The notes under the pieces were generated by a model, which worked only from the letters and a program-made list of their open reading frames with translations, did no database searches and was not told the DNA's origin. A stretch of 64,000 bases of DNA from Enterobacterales bacterium (lineage in GTDB: Bacteria; Pseudomonadota; Gammaproteobacteria; Enterobacterales; Enterobacteriaceae), in assembly GCA_015654925.1 (NCBI GenBank), contig JAATFX010000085.1:22599-86598 (forward strand), read 5' to 3'. Below, one piece after another: positions 62,063 through 64,000 of this stretch; positions within the stretch are counted from its first letter, which is position 1; each line of letters opens with the position of its first letter. Made by a program: the position numbers and the translations under genes.

Positions 62063-63796
62063 ATGACATTATCGCCATTTCTGGCCGCGGCCATCCAGTT
62101 TGAACCTACCCTGTTCGCCAAAGAGCGCAATGTGGCCCGGTTGCTGGAACGGGTGGAGCAGGCGGCCCGGCGGGGCGCGCGCCTGATTACCACGCCCGAG
62201 ATGGCCACTACCGGCTATTGCTGGTTTGATCGGGAGGAGATTGCGCCGCAGGTGGAGCCGGTACCCGGACCCAGTACCGATCGTTTTGCCGAACTGGCCC
62301 GGCGCTATGATTGTTATATCGTGCTCGGCATGCCCGAGGTGGACCCGCGCACGGCGCTGTATTACAACAGCGCCGTGTTGATTGGACCGCAGGGCGTGCT
62401 GGGGCGCCATCGCAAAAGCCATCCTTATATTTCGGAGCCGAAGTGGGCCGCGGCCGGCGATGTGGGCCACCAGGTGTTTGATACCCCGGTCGGACGTATC
62501 GGCATCCTGGTATGCATGGATATCCATTATATCGAAACCGCGCGGCTGCTGGCCCTGGCCGGCGCGGATATTATTTGCCATGTCAGCAACTGGCTGGCGG
62601 AGCGTACCCCCGCGCCTTATTGGATTACCCGGGCGATGGAGAACGGCTGTTATTTGCTGGAGAGCAACCGCTGGGGGCTGGAACGCGGGGTACAGTTCAG
62701 CGGCGGCAGCTGCGTGATCGAGCCGGACGGCACCCTGGCCGCGGTGGTGGATGACGGGGACGGCATCGCTTTCGGCGAGATCGATCTGGCCCGCGCCCGG
62801 CGGCGTCTGGTGTTGCGGCAGCCGGTGTTCGCGCAGCGCCGCCCCGATCGTTATATGGCCTTGCTGAGCGATACGTTTTTATGGAATCCGCAGGATTTTT
62901 TCGGCCTGTATGGACACCGGCCGCTGCCGGCGGGCAAGACCAGCCGTATCAGCGTGGCGCAGTTCGCCTGCACCGATCGAGTGGCCGATAATTTGGCGGC
63001 GATTGCGGCGCTGGCCGCGCGGGCGCTTGAGCGGGACGGCAGCGAACTGGTGGTGTTTCCGGAACTGGCGCTCAGCGGGCGGGATCATCCCGCGGATAAT
63101 GCCCTGGCTTTGGACGGACCGGAGATCGCCGCGCTGACCGCGCTGGCGATGGAGCTTGGGGTGTTTCTGGTTGTGGGGTTCGCCGAGCGCGGGAACGGCG
63201 CTATGCATAATGCGCTGGTGCTGACCGGGCCGGCGGGAGTGGTGGGATGTTATCGCCAGATGCATGTGCCGCAGGAGTATCAGGGGTGGGCGACGCCCGG
63301 CGATGAATGGGCGGTATTCGATATCGCGCCGGGGCGCATCGGGCTGTTGCTGGGCAATGACGCTCTGTTGCCGGAGTCGGGGCGGGTGCTGGCGCTGATG
63401 GGCTGCGATGCGATCGCCTGTTCCGCCGCGCTGGAGGGCGGATTTAGTTTTGGCCATGGGGGCAGCCGGGTCGCGCAGGGGTATCCGATTCCCACCGGGG
63501 CCGATCCGCTGCATTGGCATTTGTTCCGCACCCGCGCAGGAGAGAATAATGTGTATCTGGCGCTGGCCAACGGAGTGAGCGGCGATGGCGCCGCAGGCGG
63601 TTTAAGCGGCGTTTTCGCACCGGAGACGTTTGCGTTTCCGCGGGTGGAGCGGGTATTATGGCGCGAGGCGGGTTTGGCGACGCTCACGATGGACACCGCG
63701 TCGCTGCCGGGCAGCCGTTATCCGACCAACGTGGTGCGGCGCAAGGATTTGGTGGCGATGCGGCTGCCGCATCATTACAAGCCGTTGATCGAGTGA
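62063..63796 (+). CDS. Two-domain nitrilase-family amidohydrolase, second domain degenerate
   Basis: 577 residues from the ATG at 62063 with AGAGGG upstream. Two carbon-nitrogen hydrolase domains are fused. The first has the full triad E46 (TTPEMATTGY), K118 (HRKSHPY) and C151 (LVCMDIHY). The second, from about residue 294, keeps E334 (VFPELALSG) but has Q399 where Lys is expected (CYRQMHVPQEYQGW) and N432 where Cys is expected (LLLGNDALLPE), so it should be inactive. It ends the amide operon, 3 bp after the amiR-like gene, and probably hydrolyses an amide or nitrile. Confidence 0.9.
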   Translation: MTLSPFLAAAIQFEPTLFAKERNVARLLERVEQAARRGARLITTPEMATTGYCWFDREEIAPQVEPVPGPSTDRFAELARRYDCYIVLGMPEVDPRTALYYNSAVLIGPQGVLGRHRKSHPYISEPKWAAAGDVGHQVFDTPVGRIGILVCMDIHYIETARLLALAGADIICHVSNWLAERTPAPYWITRAMENGCYLLESNRWGLERGVQFSGGSCVIEPDGTLAAVVDDGDGIAFGEIDLARARRRLVLRQPVFAQRRPDRYMALLSDTFLWNPQDFFGLYGHRPLPAGKTSRISVAQFACTDRVADNLAAIAALAARALERDGSELVVFPELALSGRDHPADNALALDGPEIAALTALAMELGVFLVVGFAERGNGAMHNALVLTGPAGVVGCYRQMHVPQEYQGWATPGDEWAVFDIAPGRIGLLLGNDALLPESGRVLALMGCDAIACSAALEGGFSFGHGGSRVAQGYPIPTGADPLHWHLFRTRAGENNVYLALANGVSGDGAAGGLSGVFAPETFAFPRVERVLWREAGLATLTMDTASLPGSRYPTNVVRRKDLVAMRLPHHYKPLIE

Positions 63797-63827
63797 ATGG
63801 CTGGCTTTCCCCGGCGCAGGATTGCGC

Positions 63828-63852
63828 GCCAGCCCGGCGACGCCGGGCTGGC
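63828..63852. terminator. Terminator between nitrilase and transketolase genes
   Basis: Perfect 11-bp stem GCCAGCCCGGC / GCCGGGCTGGC with a 3-nt loop, between convergent genes, 32 bp after the nitrilase stop and 8 bp past the transketolase stop. No T run. Confidence 0.7.
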
Positions 63853-63860
63853 ATCGGTAT

Positions 63861-64000
63861 TTATCCCAGCAAGCCGCGCGCCTTGTCCAGCACGTTGCCC
63901 ACGGTAAAGCCAAACAGTTCAAACAGCTGCTCCGCCGGGGCCGACTCGCCGAAGCGGGTCATGCCGACGATGGCGCCGCCAAGGCCCACATATTTATACC
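63861..64000 (-). CDS. Transketolase, C-terminal end (cut by window edge)
   Basis: The reverse strand reads [45 protein letters not shown] and stop. This is the end of TktA/TktB, differing little from E. coli ([45 protein letters not shown]). About 46 of some 660 residues are in the window. Whether it is tktA or tktB cannot be told. Confidence 0.93.
   Translation of the reverse strand, partial: YKYVGLGGAIVGMTRFGESAPAEQLFELFGFTVGNVLDKARGLLG

Noticed and set aside
1..64000. CRISPR array, tRNA/rRNA genes, IS elements or prophage
   Set aside because: No regularly spaced direct repeats, no cloverleaf or rRNA sequence, and no transposase, integrase or phage structural genes were seen.

Overview
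The window is a gene-dense, moderately GC-rich bacterial chromosome segment from a member of the Enterobacterales. The evidence is homology by eye to recognisable enteric proteins (CbpA/CbpM, AraE, GntU, XynR/YagE/YagF, DalD/DalK, an Ail/Lom porin and the transketolase C-terminus) together with enteric-type Shine-Dalgarno sites. The species cannot be fixed from the sequence. The window reads as a run of nutrient-scavenging cassettes, each with its own transporter and regulator.

Layout. 1-4.6 kb: an SDR fragment divergent from an AraC regulator, then a TRAP transporter (dctPQM). 4.8-16.6 kb: a sulfur/methionine block. It starts with a Cys-codon-rich leader ORF, followed by an isopenicillin-N-synthase-like dioxygenase with a first MetQNI transporter, then cystathionine gamma-lyase and cystathionine beta-synthase on the other strand, an aminotransferase, a second MetQNI, a Gram-positive-type LuxS and an SDR. 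16.9-22.3 kb: D-xylonate catabolism (yagE aldolase, yagF dehydratase, GntP-family permease, xynR repressor). 22.4-30.2 kb: D-arabitol catabolism (SorC-type regulator, dalD, dalK) followed by a ribose-type ABC transporter. 30.2-38.8 kb: an unassigned carbohydrate cluster with an FGGY kinase, a BtpA/SgcQ protein and a DeoR regulator divergent from an SDR and a MalK/G/E/F-type ABC transporter. 38.8-47.4 kb: araE, cbpA-cbpM, two GT9 glycosyltransferases with a DUF1493 gene, gntU behind a possible gntK relic, and an Ail-like porin. 48.3-52.8 kb: a TetR regulator, a cytochrome b561/TPR/ECF sigma/anti-sigma operon and a panE-like reductase. 53.1-63.8 kb: a phosphodiesterase, then a short-chain amide/urea system with a five-gene ABC transporter, formamidase, AmiC-like sensor, AmiR-like ANTAR antiterminator and a fused double nitrilase. 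The window ends inside a transketolase gene.

How they work together. In the sulfur block the genes could run S-ribosylhomocysteine -> homocysteine (LuxS) -> cystathionine (CBS) -> cysteine (CGL), fed by two methionine-family importers. In the amide block, imported amides would be hydrolysed by the formamidase and nitrilase. The AmiC/AmiR pair probably controls a strong leader terminator placed just before the first transporter gene. The most unusual points are the Cys leader ORF, the foreign-looking luxS inside a met-transport operon, the ANTAR-type leader, the nitrilase whose second domain has lost two catalytic residues, the gntK-like relic that keeps translational coupling to gntU, and an ECF sigma gene with no canonical start codon at its expected N-terminus.
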